Source: an uncultured Flavobacteriaceae bacterium (GTDB lineage Bacteria; Bacteroidota; Bacteroidia; Flavobacteriales; Flavobacteriaceae). From it: a DNA stretch of 64,000 nucleotides. This document shows, one piece after another, positions 1-8,897 of the stretch. Each line of letters starts with the position of its first letter. Within the stretch, counting starts at the first letter, position 1. Both the position numbers and the translations under genes were made by a program. The notes under the pieces were generated by a model. That model was given only the letters and a program-made list of their open reading frames with translations, made no database searches and was not told the DNA's origin. The stretch spans positions 1,054,001 to 1,118,000 of the forward strand of contig CANNBV010000001.1 in NCBI GenBank assembly GCA_947502975.1, written 5' to 3'.

Positions 1-524
1 GATGTTTCTATAGGTTTCACACTAAGCGATTGTCCGTCTCTAGTAGGAACTGCAAGAGCTAGAGCACCGTCTAAAACAACATATTCACCTGTTAATAATA
101 ATTTGCCGTTACTTCTAAATATCTGTGATTTTTTTTTGCTTTCTAATGGAGTGCCTTCGAGTGCCTCAGGCACCAAATCGTCTTTCATTTTCATGGTGTC
201 CGCAGCTCTCGCGGTGTCTGAGGTTCTCGAAGACACCTTGTCCCTGTAAGCAACAGAGAGCTTAGGCAAATTATCATAATTCTTTTCAATTAATGCTTCC
301 TTTTTATTTCTGCTCCAACCTTGAATTTGCTTTTCTCTGTAAAAAGCTTCATCTACTCTTGTAAATTCTTCTGCGTAAACCAACTTAACAGGTAATCTCT
401 TTTTCGTATGATTTGCACCTAAACCATTTTGGTGTTGATTTAATCGCTTTTCTAAGTCAATGGTACTTCCAGTGTAGTAACTTCCATCAGAACATTCTAA
501 TATGTAAACGTAAGCTTTGGTCAT
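1..524 (-). CDS. GIY-YIG nuclease domain fused in frame to GHMP (mevalonate-type) kinase, 3' end beyond window
   Basis: I read this frame by hand: it is open from the ATG at 522-524 to the left edge (174 codons). Residues 1 to about 92 are a GIY-YIG domain (YVYILECSDGSYYTGS, then DLEKRLNQHQNG and a YREKQIQGW segment). From about residue 138 it reads as the start of a GHMP kinase (SNGKLLLTGEYVVLDGA), the form found in flavobacterial mevalonate-pathway kinases. The neighbouring HMG-CoA reductase gene supports the kinase role. The linker (about residues 93-137) is encoded by two REP-like palindromes and an A9 run (complement of 129-137). Kinases of this family normally begin a few residues before SNGK, so the native start seems lost. 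In-frame ATGs at 192-194 and 186-188 could give a kinase without the nuclease domain. The domain calls are firm; whether the fusion is made as one protein is unknown. Confidence 0.85.
   Translation of the reverse strand, partial: MTKAYVYILECSDGSYYTGSTIDLEKRLNQHQNGLGANHTKKRLPVKLVYAEEFTRVDEAFYREKQIQGWSRNKKEALIEKNYDNLPKLSVAYRDKVSSRTSDTARAADTMKMKDDLVPEALEGTPLESKKKSQIFRSNGKLLLTGEYVVLDGALALAVPTRDGQSLSVKPIET
151..173. repeat. REP-like palindrome, copy 1
   Basis: Six-base arms GTGCCT and AGGCAC enclose an 11-base centre containing tcgag. The centre and arms match the palindrome at 213-237. It lies inside the linker of the GIY-YIG/GHMP kinase reading frame, where it encodes VPEALEGT. Confidence 0.7.
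213..237. repeat. REP-like palindrome, copy 2
   Basis: Seven-base arms GGTGTCT and AGACACC enclose 11 bases with ctcga in the centre. Its reverse complement aligns with copy 1, so the two are versions of one element. A half copy (gtgccttcgagt) lies at 532-543, just upstream of the GIY-YIG start codon. Confidence 0.7.
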
Positions 525-597
525 TTTAAGTGTGCCTTCGAGTAGATTTTGAGTTTTTTCAATAAACTCCTCAGACAACAGATATTTATATTAATTT

Positions 598-1914
598 TTA
601 ACTTCTCAATTTTTCTAAAGCTGATACTACCGCACTATGTGTTACCGTTTCTGTTTTAAAATATTCAACTAAATTTTGTTTTTCAGAATCATTTGCTTCA
701 AACTGATTCAAAATATTCATCAAATGCATTTTCATGTGTCCTTCTTGAATTCCAGTGGTAGTCAAAGAACGTAAAGCTGCGAAATTTTGTGCTAAACCAG
801 CAACAGCTACAATTTGCATCAATTCTTTAGCTGTGGGTTTCCCCAACATTTCCAATGCTAATTTTACTAAGGGGTGTAAGCCAGTTAGTCCACCAACGGT
901 TCCTAAAGCCAAGGGGATTTCTAGCCAAAATTTAAAAATACCATCTTTAACTTCAGCATGCGACAAGCTACTATAACTACCGCCTCGAGATGCGTAGGCG
1001 TGAACACCAGCTTCTACAGCTCTAAAATCGTTACCAGTTGCCAAAACAACAGCATCGATACCATTCATTATACCTTTATTATGTGTAACGGCTCGAAATG
1101 GTTCAACTTCCGCAATTTTAACGGCCTCAGTAAATTTCTTTGCGAAAGCTTCTCCTGAGATTTTTGAGTTTTCAGCCAATGCTTCAACTGGACAACTCAC
1201 TTCAGCTTTAACTAGGCATTCTGGAACATAATTAGAAAGAATGCTCATGATGATATCGATGTGCCTTTCTTCTGAAGAAAAGCCATCAAAATACAACGCT
1301 TTAGTTTTAAATGTTTTTGCAAATTGTTCCAAACATGAGTTGATAAAATTGGCTCCCATAGCATCTAAGGTTTCAAAAGACGTATGCAGTTGATAATAGC
1401 CTTCAATATCGGATGTTTTATCTCGTAACTCTATATCTAAAATTCCACCGCCACGTTTTTCCATATTAGAGGTTATGGGGCTTGCTTCTTCTAGCAATTG
1501 TGGTTTTATAAAAGTAAAATAGGCTTCTAAATGTTTCTGATTTCCATAAAATTTAAAATGAACTTGTCCAATTTTTTTAGTTGAAATCACTTCAGTTTTA
1601 AACCCGCCTCTATCCATCCAAAACTTAGCAGCTTTGCTTGCTGCTGCTACAACTGAACTTTCTTCAATAGCCATTGGAATTGTATAGGTATTGCCATTTA
1701 TTATGAAATTTGGGGCTACACCTAATGGTAAATAGTAATTGGTAATGGTGTTTTCAATAAACTCATCATGGAGTTGTTGTAATTTTTCATCAGCATTCCA
1801 ATATTGTGTCAAAATCTGTTTTGCATTTGTGTCATCAGAAAAATATGTTTTAACGATCCAATCAATTTTTTCAGACTTAGAAAGTTTAGAAAACCCAGAA
1901 ATTGTTTTACTCAT
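598..1914 (-). CDS. mvaA: Hydroxymethylglutaryl-CoA reductase, class II
   Basis: This enzyme interconverts HMG-CoA and mevalonate using NAD(P)H and supplies the mevalonate route to isoprenoids. The class II signatures are visible: EESSVVAAASKAAK near the N-terminus (catalytic Glu), THNKGIMNGIDAVVLATGND with the catalytic Lys, then the catalytic Asp in the GND segment, and TTGIQEGHM with the catalytic His near the C-terminus. I chose the ATG at 1912-1914 (MSKTISGFSK, 438 aa) because the eight extra residues of the longer frame are not typical of the family. The next gene downstream on the same strand is a GHMP kinase, also of the mevalonate pathway, so the two are probably co-transcribed. Class II enzymes were first described as degradative, but in flavobacteria a biosynthetic role is expected. 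Confidence 0.95.
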   Translation of the reverse strand: MSKTISGFSKLSKSEKIDWIVKTYFSDDTNAKQILTQYWNADEKLQQLHDEFIENTITNYYLPLGVAPNFIINGNTYTIPMAIEESSVVAAASKAAKFWMDRGGFKTEVISTKKIGQVHFKFYGNQKHLEAYFTFIKPQLLEEASPITSNMEKRGGGILDIELRDKTSDIEGYYQLHTSFETLDAMGANFINSCLEQFAKTFKTKALYFDGFSSEERHIDIIMSILSNYVPECLVKAEVSCPVEALAENSKISGEAFAKKFTEAVKIAEVEPFRAVTHNKGIMNGIDAVVLATGNDFRAVEAGVHAYASRGGSYSSLSHAEVKDGIFKFWLEIPLALGTVGGLTGLHPLVKLALEMLGKPTAKELMQIVAVAGLAQNFAALRSLTTTGIQEGHMKMHLMNILNQFEANDSEKQNLVEYFKTETVTHSAVVSALEKLRS

Positions 1915-2153
1915 ATTAGCATGCTTTTTAAAGTGCAAAGATACTACTCTTGGTACGAAAATTGAACATCTGCATAAACGGCGTTATTTAACTGTTAATA
2001 ATTTCGGTTAATTACATAATTTTTAGTAAACTTGGAATCGGTTTGTCAATTGACTAGTTTTTTGAGTAAAATGTCTATAATTTGTAATATTATTTCAATA
2101 AAATAGATAGAAATGCAAGTTGATTTACCATCAAATACGATATAAATATACAT

Positions 2154-4385
2154 ATGAAATATTTAAAATTCTCTCTTAGCGTTTGCCTATTCATTTCTCT
2201 TTCATTTACAGCGCAAACCAAAGAAATTACCCTTGAAGCTATTTGGAGTGGCGCTTTTAGAACCGAAGGAATGGATGTGCTACATTCTATGAAAAACGGA
2301 CAGAAGTATTCTGTTTTAAATTTTGATAGGGCTACGCGCTCTACATCAGTAGATATCTACGATTATGAGACGTTAAAAAAGGTGGAAACTCTGGTGTCTT
2401 CATCTAATATAGCAGAACTGAATTATTTTACAGATTATACATTTAGTCATGATGAGCAAAAGCTGCTTTTAGCTACAGAAGAAGAGTCTATCTACAGGCG
2501 TTCTTCTTTAGCTTATTATTATGTATATGATATAAATAGTAAAAGTGTTAGCAAAGTAGCTGAAGAAAAAATCCAAGAGCCTACATTTTCTCCAGATGGT
2601 TTAAAAATAGCATATGCTTTAAACAATAATTTGTATGTGAAGGATTTAATCGCCAATACTGTTAAGCAAATAACTTTTGATGGTGAAAAAAATAAAGTTA
2701 TCAATGGTATTACGGATTGGGTTTACGAAGAAGAATTTGCTTTTGTTCGTGCATTTGATTGGAATAAAGCTAGTAATAAAATAGCGTTTATAAGATTTGA
2801 TGAAACTAATGTGCCTGAGTTTTCGATGGATATTTATGGGGAAGCATTATACCAAACTCAGCAGGTGTTTAAATACCCCAAAGCTGGCGAGAAAAACTCT
2901 GATATTTCACTTCATATTTATAGTTTGAGTGATGATAAACTTACAGATGTTAAAGTGAATAAATCTTACAGTGATTTTTATATTCCAAGAATTGAGTGGA
3001 CTAACGATGCTGATATTTTAAGCGCGCAATACATGAATCGTAATCAAAATGAATTGGATTTATGGTTTATAAATGCTGAAGACAACACTTCAAAATTAGT
3101 ATTAGCTGAAAAAGATAAAGCATATATTGACGTAACAGATAACTTGACATTTTTAAAAGACAATAGCTTTATTTGGACAAGTGAAAAAGATGGTTACAAT
3201 CATATATATCACTATTCGAAAAGTGGAGATTTAAAGAATCAAATTACAAAAGGGAATTGGGAAGTCACTAATTACTATGGATATGATGAAAACAATAACA
3301 CTATTTTTTATCAATCCACAGAAAACGGATCTATTAATCGTGATGTGTATAGCATAAAGTTAAACGGACGTAATAAGAAGCGATTAACAAAAACAGACGG
3401 AACAAACAGAGCATCATTTAGTGCAGATTTCTCATATTTTATAAACACGTTTTCTAGTGCTACAACACCACCCGAATATAGCTTAAACAGCGCTGCATCG
3501 GGTAATCTTATTAAAAGTATAAAGGATAATGATAAGCTTGCTCAGAAAGTGTCAGATTTCAAAACTTCTAAAAAAGAGTTTAGTACCATACATGTAAATG
3601 GTAATGATTTAAATATGTGGATGATTAAGCCGTCTAGTTTTGATGCTTCAAGAGCCTATCCACTTTTTATGACGCAATATTCAGGTCCTGGTTCACAGTC
3701 GGTTTCTAATAGTTGGAATGGCACTAATGATTACTGGTATCAAATGCTAGCACAACAAGGTTATGTTGTGGTTTGTATCGACGGGAGAGGCACAGGTTTT
3801 AAAGGTGCAGAATTCAAAAAAATTACGCAAAACGATTTAGGTAAGTATGAAGTTGAAGATCAAATTCAAGCCGCAAAACAATTAGGTGAATTACCGTATA
3901 TTGATGCGAGTAGAATTGGTATTTGGGGCTGGAGTTATGGTGGTTTTATGAGTAGTAATTGCTTGTTTAAAGGTAATGATGTGTTTAAAATGGCTATAGC
4001 AGTAGCACCAGTAACGAGCTGGCGTTTTTATGATACGATTTACACAGAGCGTTATTTAGGGACACCACAAAATAATCCTGATGGGTATGATGAAAATTCA
4101 CCTATAAACCATGTAGAAAAATTAAAAGGTGACTTTTTATTGGTTCATGGGACAGCAGATGATAATGTACACGCACAAAACACTATGCGATTAGTGGAAG
4201 CATTGGTTCAAGCTGATAAGCAATTTGATTGGGCGATGTATCCAGATAAAAATCATGGGATTTACGGAGGAAATACGAGACTTCATCTCTATAAAAAAAT
4301 GACTAGCTTTATCAATGAAACATTAGGTGATAGAATAGAGCAACCTAAAGAAAATCAAGAGGTTGAATCAAAGATAAAAGGGTAA
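2154..4385 (+). CDS. Dipeptidyl peptidase IV (S9B prolyl oligopeptidase family), exported
   Basis: A serine exopeptidase that removes X-Pro or X-Ala dipeptides from peptide N-termini, here in the periplasm. Residues 1-22 form a signal peptide ending near SFTAQT. The N-terminal half (about 40-500) is the DPP-IV beta-propeller and the C-terminal third is an alpha/beta hydrolase. The catalytic triad reads as Ser594 in GWSYGG, Asp670 in HGTADDNVH and His701 in PDKNHG. At 743 aa the length is normal. Two POT peptide transporters start 23 bases downstream in the same direction, so the enzyme probably produces dipeptides for them. The C-terminal tail after about residue 720 is hydrophilic and unremarkable. 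Confidence 0.95.
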   Translation: MKYLKFSLSVCLFISLSFTAQTKEITLEAIWSGAFRTEGMDVLHSMKNGQKYSVLNFDRATRSTSVDIYDYETLKKVETLVSSSNIAELNYFTDYTFSHDEQKLLLATEEESIYRRSSLAYYYVYDINSKSVSKVAEEKIQEPTFSPDGLKIAYALNNNLYVKDLIANTVKQITFDGEKNKVINGITDWVYEEEFAFVRAFDWNKASNKIAFIRFDETNVPEFSMDIYGEALYQTQQVFKYPKAGEKNSDISLHIYSLSDDKLTDVKVNKSYSDFYIPRIEWTNDADILSAQYMNRNQNELDLWFINAEDNTSKLVLAEKDKAYIDVTDNLTFLKDNSFIWTSEKDGYNHIYHYSKSGDLKNQITKGNWEVTNYYGYDENNNTIFYQSTENGSINRDVYSIKLNGRNKKRLTKTDGTNRASFSADFSYFINTFSSATTPPEYSLNSAASGNLIKSIKDNDKLAQKVSDFKTSKKEFSTIHVNGNDLNMWMIKPSSFDASRAYPLFMTQYSGPGSQSVSNSWNGTNDYWYQMLAQQGYVVVCIDGRGTGFKGAEFKKITQNDLGKYEVEDQIQAAKQLGELPYIDASRIGIWGWSYGGFMSSNCLFKGNDVFKMAIAVAPVTSWRFYDTIYTERYLGTPQNNPDGYDENSPINHVEKLKGDFLLVHGTADDNVHAQNTMRLVEALVQADKQFDWAMYPDKNHGIYGGNTRLHLYKKMTSFINETLGDRIEQPKENQEVESKIKG

Positions 4386-4408
4386 TTACTAACTAATCAA
4401 CATTATTT

Positions 4409-5983
4409 ATGGCAACATCAGTATTAAAGCCGCATCAAAGGGAACTATTTGGACAACCCATTGGATTATATATTTTATTCTTAACGGAAATGTGGGAGCG
4501 TTTTTCATACTATGGCATGAGAGCGCTTTTAGTTTTATATATGACAACTTCAACATTAGGTGATGATGTGAGAGGCGCCGGATTAGGTTGGACGAGCAAA
4601 GAGGCTTTGGCACTATATGGATGGTACACTATGTTAGTCTATGTAATGTCTATTCCTGGTGGAATGATAGCAGATAAACTTATTGGTCAAAAAAAGGCAG
4701 TATTGTGGGGAGCGATAGTTTTATGTCTTGGTCATGGTGTTCTCGTACTTACTGATATTTGGGCATTTTATACAGGTCTTGGTCTTGTTATTTTAGGAGT
4801 TGGTTTATTAAAGCCCAATATCTCTACTATGGTCGGAGGCCTATATAAAGAGGGAGATATAAGAAGAGATAAAGGTTTTAGTATATTTTATATAGGTATT
4901 AATTTAGGTTCGCTTTTAGCTACAATTTTTGTTGGAATAGTAGTAGCAAAATGGGGTTGGCATGCTGGATTTGGTCTTGCTGGAATTGTTATGGTCTTAG
5001 GATTGATTAATTATATAATTGGACAGAAATATTTAACTCAAGTAGGGAATTACGAACCACCAAAAGCTGATGATGCTAATGAAGTGTCTTATGGGAAGCT
5101 ATATTCAAAGTTATTTAGTTCTCCCAAACAGCTTGTAATAACAATATTATTATTAGTTGTATCATTAATCGGTTGGTATTTTATGGATTGGGGTTATGGG
5201 CTGTTGTTTGTCTTTCTTACTGCTATTGCTGCTTTGTTAATGATGATTTATAAAGAACTGGAAACTCAAGTATATAAAGATCGCTTTTTAGTATTACTAT
5301 TATCATTTATAATGGTGATAATTTTCTGGGGGGCTTTTGAGCAAGCTGGAGGTTTGATGAATTTATATACCGAAACAAATACAAATAGAAATTTCTTTGG
5401 ACTCTTTGAGATTCCGACAGTAATGTTTCAAAGTTTAAATGCAGGTTTTATTATATTATTTGCCACTTTGGTTGCTAGTATATGGGCAAAGCGAAAATTG
5501 AAGGGTAAAGAAGCTTCTTCTTTGTTTAAAATGGCTTTAGGTATAATAATTATGGGCTTTGGTTTTCTTTTTATGGTATTTGCCGCTATGGAATTTCAGA
5601 AATCAGGGACATCTAGTATGATTTGGTTAGTATTGGCATATTTATTTCATACTATTGGTGAATTATGTATTTCACCTGTTGCATTATCATTTATTACAAA
5701 ATTAGCTCCAGTTAAGTATGCTTCACTAATGATGGGAGTTTATTTTGCATCCACAGGTTTAGGAAATAAGGTAGCAGGAATTGTTGGTGAATCAGCATCA
5801 GATTATGGAGAATATGCTGTTTTCTTAGGGATTCTAATTTTTACTGTAATTATAGGCGGATTATTTATTCTGCTTCTGAAACCCCTAAAAAGGTTAACAC
5901 ATAGAGCTGAAGATAATGAACGTATAATGCACAATGACGAAACCGAAGGTTTTGAATTAGCTGATGCGGATATAAACGATTAA
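4409..5983 (+). CDS. POT/PTR2-family proton-coupled di/tripeptide transporter
   Basis: An inner-membrane proton symporter for di- and tripeptides. The POT signature FLTEMWERFSYYGMRALL lies near residues 24-41 and carries the ExxER proton/peptide-coupling motif. The second POT motif is KGFSIFYIGINLGS near 155, and FHTIGELCISPVA lies in the C-terminal half. Hydrophobic segments fit 12-14 membrane helices. The gene starts 23 bases after the DPP-IV stop and ends 12 bases before a second POT gene, so the three form an operon. The substrate is known only at family level. Confidence 0.93.
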   Translation: MATSVLKPHQRELFGQPIGLYILFLTEMWERFSYYGMRALLVLYMTTSTLGDDVRGAGLGWTSKEALALYGWYTMLVYVMSIPGGMIADKLIGQKKAVLWGAIVLCLGHGVLVLTDIWAFYTGLGLVILGVGLLKPNISTMVGGLYKEGDIRRDKGFSIFYIGINLGSLLATIFVGIVVAKWGWHAGFGLAGIVMVLGLINYIIGQKYLTQVGNYEPPKADDANEVSYGKLYSKLFSSPKQLVITILLLVVSLIGWYFMDWGYGLLFVFLTAIAALLMMIYKELETQVYKDRFLVLLLSFIMVIIFWGAFEQAGGLMNLYTETNTNRNFFGLFEIPTVMFQSLNAGFIILFATLVASIWAKRKLKGKEASSLFKMALGIIIMGFGFLFMVFAAMEFQKSGTSSMIWLVLAYLFHTIGELCISPVALSFITKLAPVKYASLMMGVYFASTGLGNKVAGIVGESASDYGEYAVFLGILIFTVIIGGLFILLLKPLKRLTHRAEDNERIMHNDETEGFELADADIND

Positions 5984-5995
5984 AACCTTTTAATT

Positions 5996-7780
5996 ATGAG
6001 TACCGATATTGAAAATCTTTTTAAAGACAAGGTAATTGGTCATCCAGCTGGACTATTCGTGATATTCTTCACCGAAATGTGGGAACGCTTTTCATTCTAT
6101 GGGATGAAAATACTTTTGGTTTTATTTCTCACAGCTCCTTATTTGAGTGATAATCCAGGTTGGGAATGGTCTCGGGAAAATGCCTTGGCACTAATAGGAA
6201 CATATTCTTCATTACTATATTTAACACCAATAGTAGGAGGATGGCTAGCCGATAAAATTACTGGTTACAAGTGGGCAGTGATTATTGGCTGTTTTATTAT
6301 GATGTTAGGACATGCGGCAATGGTGTTTGAGACCACATGGTCGTTATATTTAGGTTTGGCTCTATTGGTTATAGGTACAGGTTTTTTCAAGCCTAATATG
6401 ACTTCTATGATTTCTGAAATGTATAAAGGGAAAGAATCAAAAAAAGATGGCGCATACACTATTTACTACATGGGGGTGAATGCAGGTGCGTTTTTTGGTA
6501 TGATGCTTTGTGGATATTTAGCAGAAAATATTGGTTGGAGTTATGGTTTTGGATTAGCTGGTATATTTATGTTAGGAGGATTAATCCAGTTTTGGCTAGC
6601 TAAAGACTTGTTCGGGCAAATAGGAGAAAAGCCTTCTAAAATTCATGAAGTTGAATTGCCACAAAATATTAATGAGGAGGCTCCTTTCGAAAATTTTGAA
6701 AAAGACAATAACGAAAAGTTAAACCCTTTTACCAGATTAGATAAAATTTTAATCGTGTTATCTGCTTTAGGAGGTTTACTTTATTTATTTAATGATCCTA
6801 TTTCAAAAATTGGAAATGTAAACTTGTTGCCTTTTAATTTAGGAAATTTAGATGGCTCTAACGCCACAATTTTGATTGCATTAGTTTTGTTTCTTTTTCT
6901 GATTATTTCGAGAATGTCCAGATACGACAATATTACTCGTGATAAGATAATTGCAGTCTCAGTATTCGGAATATTCACTGTATTTTTCTTTGGAGCTTTT
7001 GAGCAGTCTCTGGGTTCGATGACACTATTTGCAAGAGATTACACGGCAAGAGCATTAACGGGTAATTCAGCATTAATTTTTAAAATTATTGATACTGTTC
7101 TTACTATTGTTCCTCTAGCTATTATAACTTGGGTGTTATATTTATTGTTCAAAAAAACTTACTCTAAAATCCCATATTCTAATATTGTACTAGCTGCAAC
7201 CTTTGCATTTTTGTGGTATGTGGTTTTTTACAAGGTTAATAATGAATTTAGTAAAGAAACAACTGAAGTAGGTGCGTCTTGGTTTGGAATTTTAAATTCA
7301 TTTTTTATTATCACTTTAGCGCCATTATTTTCTAAATGGTGGGAGAGTAAGTACAACCCAAGTGTAGCGATGAAATATGGTATTGGGTTAATCTTACTAG
7401 GACTAGGGTTTGGTATTTTAGTATTTGGAACATTGGGTATTCCGCAAGGAGCCAAAACTGCATCAGTAAGTATGATATTTTTGATATTAGCTTATTTATT
7501 CCATACAATGGGAGAGCTGTGTATTTCTCCTGTAGGATTGTCTTATTTAAGTAAATTAGTACCCGGTAGAATGATCGGTTTTATGTTTGGAATATGGTAT
7601 TTAGCTATAGCTATAGGTCAGAAAGCAGCTGGAACTATGGGCGGTATGATAGATAGTATCACAGAACAGTATTCTCTTAGTACATTTTTCTTGATATTTA
7701 CGTTAGTTCCAGCAGGTGTTGGAGTTATTTCCATACTATTAAACAGGGTCTTGAAAAAACTAATGCACGGTGTGCGTTAA
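5996..7780 (+). CDS. POT/PTR2-family proton-coupled di/tripeptide transporter (second copy)
   Basis: A paralogue of the upstream transporter. It has FFTEMWERFSFYGMKILL at the N-terminus, AYTIYYMGVNAGAFFG as the second POT motif and FHTMGELCISPVGLS near the C-terminus. It is 594 aa, about 70 longer than its neighbour; part of the excess is a charged loop around residues 215-245, between the two six-helix halves. The two copies are clearly diverged, so they probably differ in substrate range and are not a recent duplication. It is the last gene of the DPP-IV/POT operon and is followed by a strong terminator. Confidence 0.93.
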   Translation: MSTDIENLFKDKVIGHPAGLFVIFFTEMWERFSFYGMKILLVLFLTAPYLSDNPGWEWSRENALALIGTYSSLLYLTPIVGGWLADKITGYKWAVIIGCFIMMLGHAAMVFETTWSLYLGLALLVIGTGFFKPNMTSMISEMYKGKESKKDGAYTIYYMGVNAGAFFGMMLCGYLAENIGWSYGFGLAGIFMLGGLIQFWLAKDLFGQIGEKPSKIHEVELPQNINEEAPFENFEKDNNEKLNPFTRLDKILIVLSALGGLLYLFNDPISKIGNVNLLPFNLGNLDGSNATILIALVLFLFLIISRMSRYDNITRDKIIAVSVFGIFTVFFFGAFEQSLGSMTLFARDYTARALTGNSALIFKIIDTVLTIVPLAIITWVLYLLFKKTYSKIPYSNIVLAATFAFLWYVVFYKVNNEFSKETTEVGASWFGILNSFFIITLAPLFSKWWESKYNPSVAMKYGIGLILLGLGFGILVFGTLGIPQGAKTASVSMIFLILAYLFHTMGELCISPVGLSYLSKLVPGRMIGFMFGIWYLAIAIGQKAAGTMGGMIDSITEQYSLSTFFLIFTLVPAGVGVISILLNRVLKKLMHGVR

Positions 7781-7805
7781 TCGAAAAAACCGTTAAAAAA
7801 TATTC

Positions 7806-7833
7806 AAAAAGCACCTGTTTAGGTGCTTTTTTT
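7806..7833 (+). terminator. Rho-independent terminator after the DPP-IV/POT operon
   Basis: The arms aaaaagcacct and aggtgcttttt pair around a short ttt-containing loop and are followed by a run of T. It lies 26 bases after the second POT stop codon. Confidence 0.85.
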
Positions 7834-7867
7834 GTAAGTTCGGCATATCATTTGCAACAAATCAGTT

Positions 7868-8329
7868 ATGAAAAAAACGATATACCTACTTTTTATTAGT
7901 GCCTTTTTGATGCTGAAAGGGAATGCTCAAGATCAAGTTTGGCATACGGATATGAATTCGGCTGTTCAAATTTCAGTTAGTGAAAACAAACCATTACTTA
8001 TGTTTTTTACGGGTTCAGATTGGTGCGGTTGGTGTAAAAGACTTCAAAAAGAAGTGTTTCTAACATCTGATTTCAAGGAATGGGCAAAAGATAATGTTGT
8101 TTTGGTAGAATTAGATTTTCCACGGAGAAAAAAGATTGATAAAAATATTCAGATTCAAAACCATCAATTACAGAATATTTTCAAAGTAAAAGGTTATCCC
8201 ACCATTGTATTCGCTATGCCTGAAAATACTGAAGGTAAAAAGATAAACCTTAATCATAAAGGAAGTTTAGGCTATGTAAAAGGAGGAGCAGAAAAATGGT
8301 TAAAAACAGCTAAAAGTATTATCAATTAA
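7868..8329 (+). CDS. Exported thioredoxin-like protein (WCGWC)
   Basis: A small periplasmic thiol-disulfide protein. Residues 1-20 are a signal peptide (MKKTIYLLFISAFLMLKGNA, then QDQ). The redox site is Trp52-Cys-Gly-Trp-Cys56 inside FFTGSDWCGWCKRL, followed by a DF region and the cis-Pro segment KGYPTIVF near residue 117. The CGWC pair is typical of thioredoxin-fold DUF255/thioredoxin_7-type proteins and differs from classical CGPC thioredoxin. A second thioredoxin-like gene starts 14 bases downstream. The partner proteins cannot be told from sequence. Confidence 0.88.
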   Translation: MKKTIYLLFISAFLMLKGNAQDQVWHTDMNSAVQISVSENKPLLMFFTGSDWCGWCKRLQKEVFLTSDFKEWAKDNVVLVELDFPRRKKIDKNIQIQNHQLQNIFKVKGYPTIVFAMPENTEGKKINLNHKGSLGYVKGGAEKWLKTAKSIIN

Positions 8330-8343
8330 AAGAAAATTTAGTT

Positions 8344-8895
8344 ATGAAAAAGATAACTCTCATATTTACATTTATAGTTACCATTTCTTTTTTAAGTCTA
8401 GATGCACAAGAGATAAATTGGGTGTCATTAGAAAAAGCCATTGAGCTTCAAAAGAAAACCCCTAAAAAAATTATGATGGATGTCTACACCGTATGGTGTG
8501 GCCCATGCAAGATGTTAGACAAAAACACATTTCACAATGCCGATGTTGTAGCATATGTGAATGCGAATTATTATGCAGTTAAGTTTAATGGAGAAGGCAA
8601 TGATGTTGTGGAGTATAAAGACAAAACGTTTTCTAATCCAAGTTATAATGAGGCGCGCGCAAAAACGAGAAATAGCGCCCATGAGCTAGCAAGATATTTG
8701 CAAGTAAGTGCATATCCTACAATAGTGTTTTTTGATGAGGACGCTGGTGTTATTGCTCCTATTCGTGGTTATCAGCAACCTAAACAATTAGAGTTATATC
8801 TTAAAATGTTTAAAAATGACGACCACAAAGAGATTAAAACTCAAGAAGATTTTAACAAATATTACAAGGCTTTTAAAGCTGAATTTAAAGGCTAA
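8344..8895 (+). CDS. Exported thioredoxin-like protein (WCGPC)
   Basis: The second thioredoxin-fold protein of the pair, with a signal peptide MKKITLIFTFIVTISFLSLDA followed by QE. The active site is Trp51-Cys-Gly-Pro-Cys55 (VYTVWCGPCKML), with the cis-Pro motif SAYPTIVFF near residue 125. Compared with a minimal thioredoxin, about 30 extra residues lie between the active site and the cis-Pro strand (HNADVVAYVN to SAHELARYL). It is probably co-transcribed with the preceding gene and acts in periplasmic thiol reduction. Its specific target is unknown. Confidence 0.88.
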   Translation: MKKITLIFTFIVTISFLSLDAQEINWVSLEKAIELQKKTPKKIMMDVYTVWCGPCKMLDKNTFHNADVVAYVNANYYAVKFNGEGNDVVEYKDKTFSNPSYNEARAKTRNSAHELARYLQVSAYPTIVFFDEDAGVIAPIRGYQQPKQLELYLKMFKNDDHKEIKTQEDFNKYYKAFKAEFKG

Positions 8896-8897
8896 AA

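Noticed and set aside
151-237. Palindromes as the start of a CRISPR array
   Set aside because: Only two copies, with no regular spacers and no cas genes.
1-524. GIY-YIG gene as part of a homing endonuclease in an intron or intein
   Set aside because: There is no group I intron core, no intein splice motif and no split host gene on the 5' side; the domain is of the short stand-alone type.
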